From Pseudomonadota bacterium (GTDB taxonomy: Bacteria > Pseudomonadota > Alphaproteobacteria > Rhizobiales > Xanthobacteraceae): 7,528 bases of DNA. Both the position numbers and the translations under genes were made by a program. Location of the stretch: the NCBI GenBank assembly GCA_023432885.1, contig JAEZEU010000088.1:1-7528 (forward strand). The letters are read 5' to 3'. Below are positions 1-6,155 of this stretch, in pieces. Positions within the stretch are counted from its first letter, which is position 1, and each line of letters begins with the position of its first letter. The notes below the pieces were generated by a model that saw only the letters and a program-made list of their open reading frames with translations, made no database searches and was not told where the DNA came from.

Positions 1-33
1 GCTGACGACGAGAATGTGAAGGGTAGAAGTTGA
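1..33 (+). CDS. C-terminal tail of an unidentified upstream gene (partial)
   Basis: Frame 1 is open from the left edge and ends at TGA 31-33, giving a ten-residue tail ADDENVKGRS. The other two forward frames hit stops at 3-5 and 17-19, so this is the only frame that could carry a gene into the window. The stop overlaps the ligI ATG (33-35) in a TGATG arrangement, typical of coupled genes in one operon. The tail is too short to identify. Another gene of the protocatechuate 4,5-cleavage pathway, such as the aldolase, hydratase or tautomerase, would fit the context, but that is a guess. Confidence 0.45.
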   Translation, partial: ADDENVKGRS

Positions 34-965
34 TGTCGAAACCTGTGACCGGGCCGTTCGAGAAAACCCCGGGATGGCTGGACTGGTACGACGGCCCGTC
101 AAAGCCGCGTTTCAAGGTACCCACGGGCGCGGTGGACGCACATTGCCACGTGTTCGGCCCGGGGGCGGAATATCCCTATGCGCCGGAACGCAAATACACG
201 CCATGCGATGCCTCGCGCGCCCAGCTTTATGGCTTGCGCGATCATCTCGGCTTTTCCCGCAACGTGGTGGTGCAGGCTACCTGCCACGGCGCCGACAACC
301 GCGCCATGGTGGATGCGCTCATCCATTCTGGCGGCAAGGCCCGTGGCGTCGCAACCGTCAAGCGCAGCGTCACCGATGCCGAGCTGAAGGCCATGCACCA
401 GGCGGGCGTGCGCGGCGTCCGCTTCAATTTCGTCAAGCGCCTCGTCGACTTCACCCCGCGCGACGAGTTGAACGAGATCGCCGGCCGTATCGCCAAGCTC
501 GGCTGGCATGTCGTGATCTATTTCGAGGCGGTCGACCTGCCGGAGCTTTGGGACTTCTTCACGACGCTGCCGACTACGGTCGTGGTGGATCATATGGGCC
601 GGCCGGACGTTACCAAGCCGGTGGACGGTCCGGAATTCGAGCTGTTCGTGAAGTTCATGCGCGAGCACGGCAATGTCTGGTCGAAGGTGAGCTGCCCGGA
701 GCGGCTTTCGGTTGCCGGGCCTCCCGCGCTCAACGGCGAGCAGAATGCCTATCGGGACGTGATTCCGTTCGCCCGGCGCATTGTCGAGACATTTCCCGAC
801 CGCGTGCTCTGGGGCACCGACTGGCCGCATCCGAACCTGAAGGGGCACATGCCTGATGACGGTCTCCTGGTCGACTTCATTCCGCACATTGCGGTGTCGC
901 AAGAATTGCAGCGCAAGCTGCTGGTAGACAATCCGATGCGCCTTTACTGGCCCGAGCAATCCTGA
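33..965 (+). CDS. ligI: 2-pyrone-4,6-dicarboxylate hydrolase (LigI)
   Basis: LigI is a cytosolic amidohydrolase-superfamily lactonase that hydrolyses 2-pyrone-4,6-dicarboxylate to 4-oxalomesaconate in protocatechuate 4,5-cleavage. The 310-residue product is close to the length of Sphingobium LigI and resembles it throughout, as I recall that sequence. It carries the HxH motif after strand 1 (VDAHCHVFGP, His37 and His39), His187 in VVVDHMGRPDV, and Asp263 in WGTDWPHPN. These correspond to LigI His31, His33, His180 and Asp248. Arg130 and Arg136 in GVRFNFVKRL match the two arginines that bind substrate carboxylates. I chose ATG 33 over TTG 30 because AAGGG at 19-23 lies 9 nt upstream and the ATG overlaps the preceding stop. 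The next gene, ligA, starts 11 nt after the stop. There is no signal peptide. The superfamily is broad, but the match plus ligABC next door makes the call firm. Confidence 0.95.
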   Translation: MSKPVTGPFEKTPGWLDWYDGPSKPRFKVPTGAVDAHCHVFGPGAEYPYAPERKYTPCDASRAQLYGLRDHLGFSRNVVVQATCHGADNRAMVDALIHSGGKARGVATVKRSVTDAELKAMHQAGVRGVRFNFVKRLVDFTPRDELNEIAGRIAKLGWHVVIYFEAVDLPELWDFFTTLPTTVVVDHMGRPDVTKPVDGPEFELFVKFMREHGNVWSKVSCPERLSVAGPPALNGEQNAYRDVIPFARRIVETFPDRVLWGTDWPHPNLKGHMPDDGLLVDFIPHIAVSQELQRKLLVDNPMRLYWPEQS

Positions 966-970
966 GGAGG
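965..970 (+). promoter_or_regulatory. Strong ribosome binding site of ligA
   Basis: A perfect AGGAGG lies 6 nt before the ligA ATG and overlaps the last base of the ligI stop codon (963-965). It fixes the ligA start and is the strongest Shine-Dalgarno in the lig operon. This would suit high synthesis of the ring-cleavage enzyme relative to LigI. Confidence 0.75.
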
Positions 971-976
971 CAAGCC

Positions 977-1366
977 ATGTCACTCGACAAACCCTACAAG
1001 GATATTCCCGGCACGACGATCTTCGACGCCGACATGTCGCGCCAGGGCTATCACCTGAACCAGTTCTGCATGTCGCTGATGAAGGCGGAGAATCGCGCGC
1101 GCTTCAAGGCGAACGAGCGCGCCTATCTCGACGAATGGCCGATGACCGAGGAGCAGAAACAGGCGGTGATGGCGCGCGATCTCAACCGCTGCATCCAGCT
1201 TGGCGGCAACATCTATTTCCTTGCCAAGATCGGGGCCACCGACGGCAAGAGCTTTCAGCAGATGGCCGGCAGCATGACCGGCATGACCGAAGAGCAATAC
1301 CGCGACATGATGGTGAACGGCGGACGCTCCGTCGAAGGCAATCGCAAGATCGGGGAGACGAAGTAA
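977..1366 (+). CDS. ligA: Protocatechuate 4,5-dioxygenase, alpha subunit (LigA)
   Basis: This is the small helical subunit of the extradiol dioxygenase LigAB, which opens protocatechuate between C4 and C5 to give 4-carboxy-2-hydroxymuconate-6-semialdehyde. LigA has no metal ligands; it caps the active site of LigB. The 129-residue protein resembles Sphingobium LigA (139 residues) along its length but has a shorter N-terminus. Conserved blocks are GYHLNQFCMSLMKAENR (about 24-40), AYLDEW (49-54), GGNIYFLAKIGATDGKSFQ (76-94) and the glycine-rich AGSMTGMT (97-104). Phe93 in GKSFQ aligns with Phe103 of LigA, a residue lining the substrate pocket. The start is fixed by AGGAGG 6 nt upstream. The stop TAA (1364-1366) overlaps the ligB ATG by one base, so the two subunits are probably made together by translational coupling. 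Confidence 0.95.
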   Translation: MSLDKPYKDIPGTTIFDADMSRQGYHLNQFCMSLMKAENRARFKANERAYLDEWPMTEEQKQAVMARDLNRCIQLGGNIYFLAKIGATDGKSFQQMAGSMTGMTEEQYRDMMVNGGRSVEGNRKIGETK

Positions 1367-2220
1367 TGGCCCGCATCACCTCCAGCGTATACACCTCGCA
1401 CGTGCCGGCAGTCGGCGCCGCGATCGATCTCGGCAAGACCACTGAGGCCTACTGGCAGCCGGTGTTCAAGGGTTACGAGTTCTCCAAGCAGTGGGAGAGG
1501 GAGCAGAAGCCCGACGTGATCTTCCTGGTGTTCAACGATCACGCCACCGCCTTCAGCCTCGACTTCATCCCGACCTTCGCGATCGGCACGGCCGCCGAAT
1601 TTCAACCGGCCGACGAGGGCTGGGGACCGCGACCGGTGCCGAAGGTGATCGGCCATCCGAAGGTCGCCTCGCACATCGCGCAGTCGGTGATCGCGGACGA
1701 TTTCGATCTCACCATCGTCAACAAGATGGACGTCGACCATGGGCTTACCGTGCCGCTCAGTCTGATGTTCGGCCAGCCGCAGGCCTGGCCGTGCCCGGTG
1801 ATCCCGTTTGCCGTTAATGTCGTGCAATACCCGCCGCCGTCGGGCCGGCGCTGCTTCATGCTGGGGCAGGCGATCCGCAGGGCGATCGAGTCCTATGACG
1901 AGCCGCTCAATGTGCAGATCTGGGGCACCGGCGGCATGAGCCATCAGTTGCAGGGCCCGCGCGCCGGCCTGATCAACAAGGAGTGGGACAATGCGTTCCT
2001 CGACCGGCTGATCGACGATCCCGAGGGCCTTTCGAAGGTGCCGCACATCGACTATGTGCGCGAGGCCGGCAGCGAGGGCATCGAGCTCGTGATGTGGCTG
2101 ATCGCGCGCGGCGCGATGAGCGATTTGCGGGGCGGAAAAAAGCCGACGGTGCGGCACAGATTCTACCATGTGCCTGCGAGCAACACCGCCGTCGGCCATC
2201 TGATCCTGGAGAACAACTGA
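1366..2220 (+). CDS. ligB: Protocatechuate 4,5-dioxygenase, beta (catalytic) subunit (LigB)
   Basis: This is the catalytic subunit of LigAB, a type II extradiol dioxygenase with a mononuclear non-haem Fe(II). The 284-residue product carries all the active-site residues: His12 (YTSHVP), His59 (FNDHATAF) and Glu240 (GSEGIELVMW) as iron ligands, and His193 (GGMSHQLQG) as the catalytic acid/base. They match His12, His61, Glu242 and His195 of Sphingobium LigB. His125 in MDVDHGLTVP is also conserved. I chose ATG 1366 because it gives the family N-terminus with His12 in register and has GGGGAG at 1352-1357, 8 nt upstream. The frame stays open back to 1135, but that part lies inside ligA. A gallate dioxygenase would normally be one fused polypeptide; the separate LigA supports protocatechuate as substrate. 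ligC begins one base after the stop. Confidence 0.95.
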   Translation: MARITSSVYTSHVPAVGAAIDLGKTTEAYWQPVFKGYEFSKQWEREQKPDVIFLVFNDHATAFSLDFIPTFAIGTAAEFQPADEGWGPRPVPKVIGHPKVASHIAQSVIADDFDLTIVNKMDVDHGLTVPLSLMFGQPQAWPCPVIPFAVNVVQYPPPSGRRCFMLGQAIRRAIESYDEPLNVQIWGTGGMSHQLQGPRAGLINKEWDNAFLDRLIDDPEGLSKVPHIDYVREAGSEGIELVMWLIARGAMSDLRGGKKPTVRHRFYHVPASNTAVGHLILENN

Positions 2221-2221
2221 C

Positions 2222-3181
2222 ATGGCCAAGACGATCAAGGTCGCGCTCGCCGGAGCGGGCGCGTTCGGCATCAAGCATCTCGACGGCATCAAGAACATCG
2301 AGGGCGTCGAGGTGGTGTCGCTGGTCGGCCGCAGGCTGGAGCCAACGAAGGAGGTCGCGGCCAAGTACGGCATCGAGCATGTCTCGACCGATCTTGCGGA
2401 CAGCCTTGCAATCAAGGATGTCGATGCCGTCATCCTCTGCACGCCGACGCAGATGCATGCGAGCCAGGCGCTGGCCTGCATGAAGGCTGGCAAGCATGTG
2501 CAGGTCGAGATTCCGCTCGCAGATTCGCTTGCCGATGCGCAGGCCGTTGTCGACCTGCAGAAGAAAACCGGGCTGGTGGCGATGTGCGGCCACACGCGCC
2601 GCTTCAACCCGAGTCATCAATGGGTACGCAAGAAGATCCTTGCCGGCGAGTTCAACATCCAGCAGATGGACGTGCAGACCTTTTTCTTCCGCCGCACCAA
2701 TATGAACGCGCTGGGCCAGCCGCGAAGCTGGACCGACCATTTGCTCTGGCATCATGCCGCGCACACGGTCGACCTGTTTGCCTATCAGGCGCGTTCGCCG
2801 ATCGTGAAGGCCAACGCAGTTCAGGGACCGATCCACCCGACGCTCGGCATCGCGATGGACATGTCGATCCAGCTCAAGGCGCAGAACGGCGCGATCTGCA
2901 CGCTGAGTCTGTCCTTCAACAATGACGGCCCGCTCGGCACCTTCTTCCGCTATATCGGCGACACCGGCACCTATATCGCGCGCTACGACGATCTCGTGAA
3001 CGGCAAGGAAGAGAAGATCGACGTCTCCAAGGTCGACGTGTCGATGAACGGCATCGAGCTGCAGGACCGCGAGTTCTTTGCCGCCATCCGCGAGGGCCGT
3101 GAGCCGAACGCCAGCGTGGCTCAGGTGCTGCCGTGCTACCAGGTCCTGCACGACCTGGATCGACAACTGGCGACGGGCTAG
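2222..3181 (+). CDS. ligC: 4-carboxy-2-hydroxymuconate-6-semialdehyde dehydrogenase (LigC)
   Basis: This is an NAD(P)-dependent Gfo/Idh/MocA-family enzyme that oxidises the cyclic hemiacetal of CHMS, the LigAB product, to 2-pyrone-4,6-dicarboxylate, the LigI substrate. The 319-residue product has an N-terminal Rossmann fold with GAGAFG at 11-16, the strand ILCTPTQMHA at 71-80, and a C-terminal sheet domain from about residue 120. Blocks I recall from Sphingobium LigC recur: GHTRRFNPSHQ (123-133), PRSWTDHLLWHHAAHTVDLF (167-186) and SLSFNNDGPLGTFFRYI (about 229-245). The usual family EKP is EIP here (96-98), as I recall it to be in LigC, so the canonical lysine is absent. GGAG at 2208-2211 lies 10 nt before the ATG, inside the end of ligB. 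It is the last gene of the visible operon. Confidence 0.94.
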   Translation: MAKTIKVALAGAGAFGIKHLDGIKNIEGVEVVSLVGRRLEPTKEVAAKYGIEHVSTDLADSLAIKDVDAVILCTPTQMHASQALACMKAGKHVQVEIPLADSLADAQAVVDLQKKTGLVAMCGHTRRFNPSHQWVRKKILAGEFNIQQMDVQTFFFRRTNMNALGQPRSWTDHLLWHHAAHTVDLFAYQARSPIVKANAVQGPIHPTLGIAMDMSIQLKAQNGAICTLSLSFNNDGPLGTFFRYIGDTGTYIARYDDLVNGKEEKIDVSKVDVSMNGIELQDREFFAAIREGREPNASVAQVLPCYQVLHDLDRQLATG

Positions 3182-3192
3182 CCACTGCTCCC

Positions 3193-3216
3193 ATGCCCGG
3201 GTTTGTCCTCGGGCAT
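3193..3216. repeat. Intergenic palindromic repeat, copy 1
   Basis: Arms ATGCCCGGG (3193-3201) and CTCGGGCAT (3208-3216) form a 9-bp stem with one G-T wobble and a 6-nt loop TTTGTC. It starts 12 nt after the ligC stop. No T-run follows, so it is a poor intrinsic terminator for ligC, though it could stabilise the 3' end of the mRNA. Its reverse complement has the same plan (ATGSCC, then a GGACAA-type loop, then GGSCAT) as the hairpin at 3252-3274. From memory, palindromes with a GGGACAAGCCC core are very common between genes in Bradyrhizobium and relatives. Confidence 0.7.
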
Positions 3217-3251
3217 CTACGGTCTCGGTTACAATTTGAAGAAAGATTTAG

Positions 3252-3274
3252 ATGGCCTGGACAAGCCGGGCCAT
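3252..3274. repeat. Intergenic palindromic repeat, copy 2 (opposite orientation)
   Basis: Arms ATGGCCTGG (3252-3260) and CCGGGCCAT (3266-3274) form a 9-bp stem with one G-T wobble around the loop ACAAG. The following TGACG matches what I recall of the frequent Bradyrhizobium palindrome. It is 35 nt from copy 1 and inverted relative to it. The sequence after it (GATCTTTTGATACG) contains a short T-run, so weak terminator activity on the + strand is possible but unconvincing. Confidence 0.7.
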
Positions 3275-3308
3275 GACGATCTTTTGATACGGGCGCCTCA
3301 TTTCGTGT

Positions 3309-3334
3309 GCTGCAGACCATTGGTCCGCGGCAGC
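3309..3334. repeat. Imperfect dyad upstream of the secreted-protein pseudogene
   Basis: Outer arms GCTGC (3309-3313) and GCAGC (3330-3334) flank inner arms GACCA (3315-3319) and TGGTC (3321-3325). The dyad lies about 45 nt upstream of the pseudogene ATG, where a promoter or operator would be expected. It could be a protein-binding site or a chance feature of GC-rich DNA. Nothing else in 3217-3379 looks like a gene. Confidence 0.25.
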
Positions 3335-3379
3335 CGTTCGGCGTAACCTTCCGTGCGTGTAGTAGTGGAGTGATTTCTC

Positions 3380-3724
3380 ATGAAGATCCTGACTTTGACC
3401 GTCGGCCTCGCGGCCGTGTTCGCTGCGACCGGCGCTTCGGCGCAATCGGTCGACCTGTCCGGCAGGTAGAATTGCATTGCGATGTGCCGGGGCGGCGGCC
3501 AGCCCTACATCACCCAGAATGGAGCGACGCTTAACGTGGTGACCGAGGCAGGAATTCCGTCGCGTGCCTGGGCGGATTGGTACAATCCGGCCTCGCGGAT
3601 CTGGGTCGATGCCTTGCTCCAGAGCGCGGTCTATACGCCGGACGGTCTGGTGATCCAGTTCGACGACGGCACCGTCTGGCGTCGCGAGCTACCGCCGCCG
3701 CCACCTGTCCGCCGCCGCTCCTGA
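3380..3724 (+). pseudogene. Small secreted protein gene interrupted by in-frame TAG
   Basis: The frame starts at ATG 3380, with GGAG at 3367-3370 (9 nt upstream). It encodes a clear Sec signal peptide: MKILTLTVGL start, alanine-rich core, and probable cleavage after ASA (Ala21, before Gln22). After 29 codons it meets TAG (3467-3469), then stays open in the same frame to TGA 3722-3724, 114 codons in all counting the TAG. The later part resembles small hypothetical alphaproteobacterial exported proteins, as I recall them: TQNGATLNVV, EAGIPSRAWADW, YTPDGLVIQFDDGTVWRREL, then a proline-rich tail (PPPPPVRRRS). The TAG sits where relatives seem to have Tyr before a CxxxC motif (here NCIAMC), so one base change from TAC or TAT would explain it. 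Restart at ATG 3482 would lose the signal peptide and has no good Shine-Dalgarno. Function is unknown. Sequencing error or amber suppression are alternatives to a true pseudogene. Confidence 0.7.
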
Positions 3725-3739
3725 TTGCCAGCGCGGCTT

Positions 3740-3770
3740 GCCAAGCGTACGACGCGATCGCACGCTTGGC
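3740..3770. repeat. Inverted repeat after the pseudogene
   Basis: Perfect 9-bp arms GCCAAGCGT (3740-3748) and ACGCTTGGC (3762-3770) enclose a 13-nt loop. It begins 16 nt after the pseudogene stop, between convergent genes. No T-run follows on either strand, so the role is uncertain: 3' end hairpin, repeat element or remnant. Confidence 0.5.
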
Positions 3771-3801
3771 TCGCACCACCATCTTGCCGAGCGCGGTTTC
3801 G

Positions 3802-3834
3802 TAGTGTGGCCCACGCTTCGCTTCGCCCACACTA
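3802..3834. repeat. Palindromic repeat between convergent genes, possible terminator
   Basis: Arms TAGTGTGG (3802-3809) and CCACACTA (3827-3834) form a perfect 8-bp stem. The enclosed bases include CCACGCTTCGCTTCG. On the + strand it is followed by AGTTCTTTTCT, a loose T-rich tract, so it could end transcription coming from the left. On the - strand it lies 32 nt past the synthetase stop but has no T-run. From memory, GTGGGC-xx-GCGAAGC palindromes of this type recur between genes in Bradyrhizobium genomes, so it may be a dispersed repeat used as a 3' hairpin. Confidence 0.55.
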
Positions 3835-3866
3835 AGTTCTTTTCTGTCCGCCGACGCGGCGCCTCG

Positions 3867-5423
3867 TCAACTGACCTTGCGCTCACGGTTCTCCCAGAAG
3901 GGCTTGCGCAGCTCGCGCTTGAGGATTTTCCCGGCGCCGGAGAGCGGCAACGGCTTGTCGGTGATCTCGACACTGCGCGGACATTTGTAGCCGGCGATCA
4001 GCGTCTTGCAGAACTCGATCAGCTCGTCAGGCGTTGATTTTGCGCCGGGCTTGGCGACCACGACGGCGTGAACCTGCTCGCCCCAGCGCTCGCTGGGAAT
4101 GCCAATCACGGCACACTGGGCCACCGAGGGGTGCTGCGCCAGCGCATTCTCGACCTCGGCCGAATAGACGTTCTCGCCGCCGGAGATGATCATGTCCTTG
4201 ACGCGGTCGACGACATAGACGAATCCGTCCTCGTCCATATAGCCGCCGTCGCCGGTGTGCATCCAGCCGTCGATGACGGCTTTAGCAGTCTCCTCCGGGC
4301 GCTCCCAGTAACCCATCATCACGGTGTCGCCGCGAACGGCGATCTCCCCGACGGTGCCGATGGGGACAGGCTTGTCTTCGGCGTCCACGATCTTGACCTC
4401 GCAGCCGAGGGTGACCCGGCCGGCGCCGCGATGCCGGCCCTTGGCGCGGCCTTCGCCGATATGCTCCTTCCAGTGCAGGAGCGTCGCGATCGGCGACAGC
4501 TCGGTCATGCCATAGGCTTGCGTGAACTGCACGTTCGGCAGTGCCTTCATGGCGCGGCCCAGCACGGCGTCGCTGATGGGGGAGGCGCCATAGGCGATTC
4601 CCTTCAGCGAGGAGAGGTCGTACTCGCCGAGCTTCGGATGATCTACCAACATCTGGATCATGGTCGGCACCAGCAGCACGTCGGTGACGCGGTCGCGCTG
4701 GATTGCCGCGGCGACGGCGTCGGGCGTAAAGCCCTGGATGATGACGTTGGAGCCGCCGCTGAGCAGCACCGAATACATCGCCGCACCATTGGCGAGATGG
4801 AACATCGGTGCCGCGTGCAGATAGATGGTGCTGCTCGGCCAGAGGCCCTCTCCGAGGGCATTCAGTGCATTCGCCATCAGGTTGCCGTGGCTGAGCATGA
4901 CGCCCTTGGAACGGCCGGTGGTCCCGCCGGTGTAGAAGATGCCGCAGAGATCGCCGCTCTGGCGCATCGCATCGGACATCGGCGCGCAGCGCTCGATCAG
5001 CTTTTCGTAATTGTCCATGCCCGCGGGCGTCTCGCCATCATCGGCATAGACCAGCTTCAGGCCGGGGATTGCCTTTGCAAGGGCGGTTCCGACGGGAGCA
5101 AACGCTTTGTCCACGAAGAGCAGCCCGGGACGGCAGTCGCGCATCGCATCCTCGTTCTCCAGCGGGCTCCAGCGGATATTGAGCGGCACGATGACAGTGC
5201 CGGACCAGCCGGCAGCGAGATAAAGCTCGAGATAACGATCCGAATTCAGTGACAGCACCGCGACGCGGTCGCCCACCTGCATACCGAGCGCACGGATGCC
5301 GGCCGCGAGCTTTGCCACGCGTTCTCCGACCTCGCGCCAGTTCTTGCGTCTGTTACCACAGACGATGGCAAGGCCGTTCGGATTGATCTGCAGCGCGCGC
5401 CGCAGTCCATGGGTGATGTTCAT
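3867..5423 (-). CDS. AMP-forming acyl-CoA synthetase (fatty-acid--CoA ligase type)
   Basis: This ANL-superfamily enzyme would activate a carboxylic acid with ATP to an acyl-adenylate and then form the CoA thioester in the cytosol. The 518-residue product has all the core motifs: P-loop YTGGTTGRSKGVMLSH (164-179), YGMTE (304-308), the adenylate-binding TGD (390-392), hinge region DRVKDMIISGGENVYSAEVE (406-425), and the C-terminal catalytic lysine Lys499 in PLSGAGKILKR. The length is usual for medium- or long-chain or aryl acyl-CoA ligases; the acid cannot be told from these motifs. Start 5423 is chosen because GGAGG sits 6 nt upstream and the protein then begins MNITHGLRRAL, typical of the family. 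The frame continues upstream to 5564 but only within tetR. Its ATG overlaps the tetR stop by four bases (ATGA), so the two are translationally coupled and probably regulated together. Confidence 0.93.
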   Translation of the reverse strand: MNITHGLRRALQINPNGLAIVCGNRRKNWREVGERVAKLAAGIRALGMQVGDRVAVLSLNSDRYLELYLAAGWSGTVIVPLNIRWSPLENEDAMRDCRPGLLFVDKAFAPVGTALAKAIPGLKLVYADDGETPAGMDNYEKLIERCAPMSDAMRQSGDLCGIFYTGGTTGRSKGVMLSHGNLMANALNALGEGLWPSSTIYLHAAPMFHLANGAAMYSVLLSGGSNVIIQGFTPDAVAAAIQRDRVTDVLLVPTMIQMLVDHPKLGEYDLSSLKGIAYGASPISDAVLGRAMKALPNVQFTQAYGMTELSPIATLLHWKEHIGEGRAKGRHRGAGRVTLGCEVKIVDAEDKPVPIGTVGEIAVRGDTVMMGYWERPEETAKAVIDGWMHTGDGGYMDEDGFVYVVDRVKDMIISGGENVYSAEVENALAQHPSVAQCAVIGIPSERWGEQVHAVVVAKPGAKSTPDELIEFCKTLIAGYKCPRSVEITDKPLPLSGAGKILKRELRKPFWENRERKVS

Positions 5424-6112
5424 CGCTTTCCTCCACGCTTCATGTTTGCCGGCGGTTTCTCCGCCTTCTTCCTTGATGATTTCGCGGCCAGGCCCTCGGT
5501 GAGGCGGATGGCGAACTCTGCGGCGATGTCCTCGGCGGGCAGGGCGCCGCCCGGCTGGTACCAATGGCCGATCCAGTTCAGCGAGCCCGCAATGGCAAAG
5601 GCCGACAGCTTGACGTCACACGGCCTGACCGAGCCGTCTTCGATGCCTTCCTTGATGTAGCGGCGGAAAGCGCGGTCGATCTTCTTCTTGGCGGCCGCCA
5701 CGATCGTGCGGTTGTGCTCGGTGAGATCGCGGACGTCGAAACGCACCAGACTCTTGCCGTAGTCGGTGGTCATCACCTCGGCATAGCGCACGATCAGCTT
5801 GCGCAGCTTGGCCATGCCGGTGCCGCCGCCGGAATCGATCTCGCCGATGCAGTCATCGACGCGTTCCTGGCCGATCGCCCAGCACTCGTAGAGGATCTCG
5901 TCCTTGCCGCGGAAATAATTGTACAGCGCGGGCTTGGTGATGTTCAGCCGCTCGGCGACGTCGTTGAGCGTAGTGCCGTGATAGCCCTGATCGAGGAAGA
6001 GCTGCACTGCCGTGCGCAGGACCGCCTCGCGCTTCTCGTCGCGGGCGCGGCGCCGGCTCTCGAAGGGCATCCAGGGCGACTGGCTAGGTGCGGAGGAGGG
6101 CGATCCGTCCAT
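5420..6112 (-). CDS. TetR-family transcriptional regulator
   Basis: This is a 230-residue DNA-binding repressor-type protein. The N-terminal TetR domain begins near residue 24 (RDEKREAVLRTAVQLFLDQG). The helix-turn-helix spans about 48-68, including TTLNDVAERLNITKPALYNYF and the recognition-helix residues of the family. The C-terminal ligand domain ends with SLNWIGHWYQPGG and AEDIAAEFAIRLTEGL, which recalls acyl-CoA-sensing regulators of the FadR/KstR2 kind; this is a resemblance, not a proof. A lysine- and arginine-rich tail follows. ATG 6112 has GGAAG 7 nt upstream; an alternative ATG 14 codons in would also leave the domain whole. It is coupled by ATGA to the synthetase and divergent from the thiolase gene. 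It most likely controls both directions and its own synthesis, with an acyl-CoA made by the synthetase as inducer. Confidence 0.92.
   Translation of the reverse strand: MDGSPSSAPSQSPWMPFESRRRARDEKREAVLRTAVQLFLDQGYHGTTLNDVAERLNITKPALYNYFRGKDEILYECWAIGQERVDDCIGEIDSGGGTGMAKLRKLIVRYAEVMTTDYGKSLVRFDVRDLTEHNRTIVAAAKKKIDRAFRRYIKEGIEDGSVRPCDVKLSAFAIAGSLNWIGHWYQPGGALPAEDIAAEFAIRLTEGLAAKSSRKKAEKPPANMKRGGKR
5430..5434 (-). promoter_or_regulatory. Ribosome binding site deciding the synthetase start
   Basis: On the - strand GGAGG lies 6 nt before the ATG at 5423. The same bases encode the last residues of TetR (GGKR), so the site is embedded in the upstream gene. It supports 5423 as the start over the longer frame. 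Confidence 0.75.
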
Positions 6113-6127
6113 GTTGGGGCTTCCGCG

Positions 6128-6155
6128 TTGACTCAGTGGCAGAGTCCCGTATATG
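6128..6155 (+). promoter_or_regulatory. Putative sigma70-type promoter of the thiolase operon
   Basis: TTGACT (6128-6133) and TATATG (6150-6155), separated by 16 bp, read towards the thiolase gene. The -35 matches five of six consensus bases. The expected start point is near 6162, about 40 nt before the ATG. It is the best promoter-like sequence in the window. Confidence 0.55.

Noticed and set aside
99..983. 294-codon - strand open frame opposite ligI
   Set aside because: Antisense to ligI, whose active-site residues are complete; no recognisable protein.
1135..1365. N-terminal extension of ligB from an upstream in-frame start
   Set aside because: The extra residues are an out-of-frame reading of ligA. 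ATG 1366 gives the family N-terminus with His12 in register.
1255..2607. 450-codon - strand open frame across ligB and ligC
   Set aside because: It lies antisense to two well-supported genes, has no family resemblance and no convincing ribosome binding site.
1973..3166. 397-codon - strand open frame across ligB and ligC
   Set aside because: Shadow of ligC in a reverse frame; arginine-rich low-complexity translation, no domain.
3193..3216. Rho-independent terminator for the lig operon
   Set aside because: The stem is good but no T-run follows on either strand; it fits an intergenic palindromic repeat better.
3320..3349. Promoter TTGGTC-N18-TAACCT for the secreted-protein gene
   Set aside because: Both boxes match the consensus poorly and the position overlaps an imperfect dyad; not distinguishable from chance.
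3482..3724. Independent 80-residue gene starting at ATG 3482
   Set aside because: No ribosome binding site at proper spacing, and the frame continues a signal peptide upstream across one TAG, so it is better explained as part of the interrupted gene.
3531..3830. 99-codon - strand frame through the convergent gap, considered as a transposase remnant
   Set aside because: No catalytic motif, no terminal inverted repeats or target duplication; most of it is antisense to the secreted-protein gene and hairpins.
4068..5252. 394-codon + strand open frame opposite the acyl-CoA synthetase gene
   Set aside because: It is the antisense shadow of a gene with complete ANL motifs; the translation is His/Gly/Asp-rich with no recognisable domain, as expected in high-GC DNA.
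5424..5564. N-terminal extension of the acyl-CoA synthetase to 5564
   Set aside because: The 47 extra residues are a shadow of the tetR 3' end, and GGAGG sits correctly for ATG 5423.
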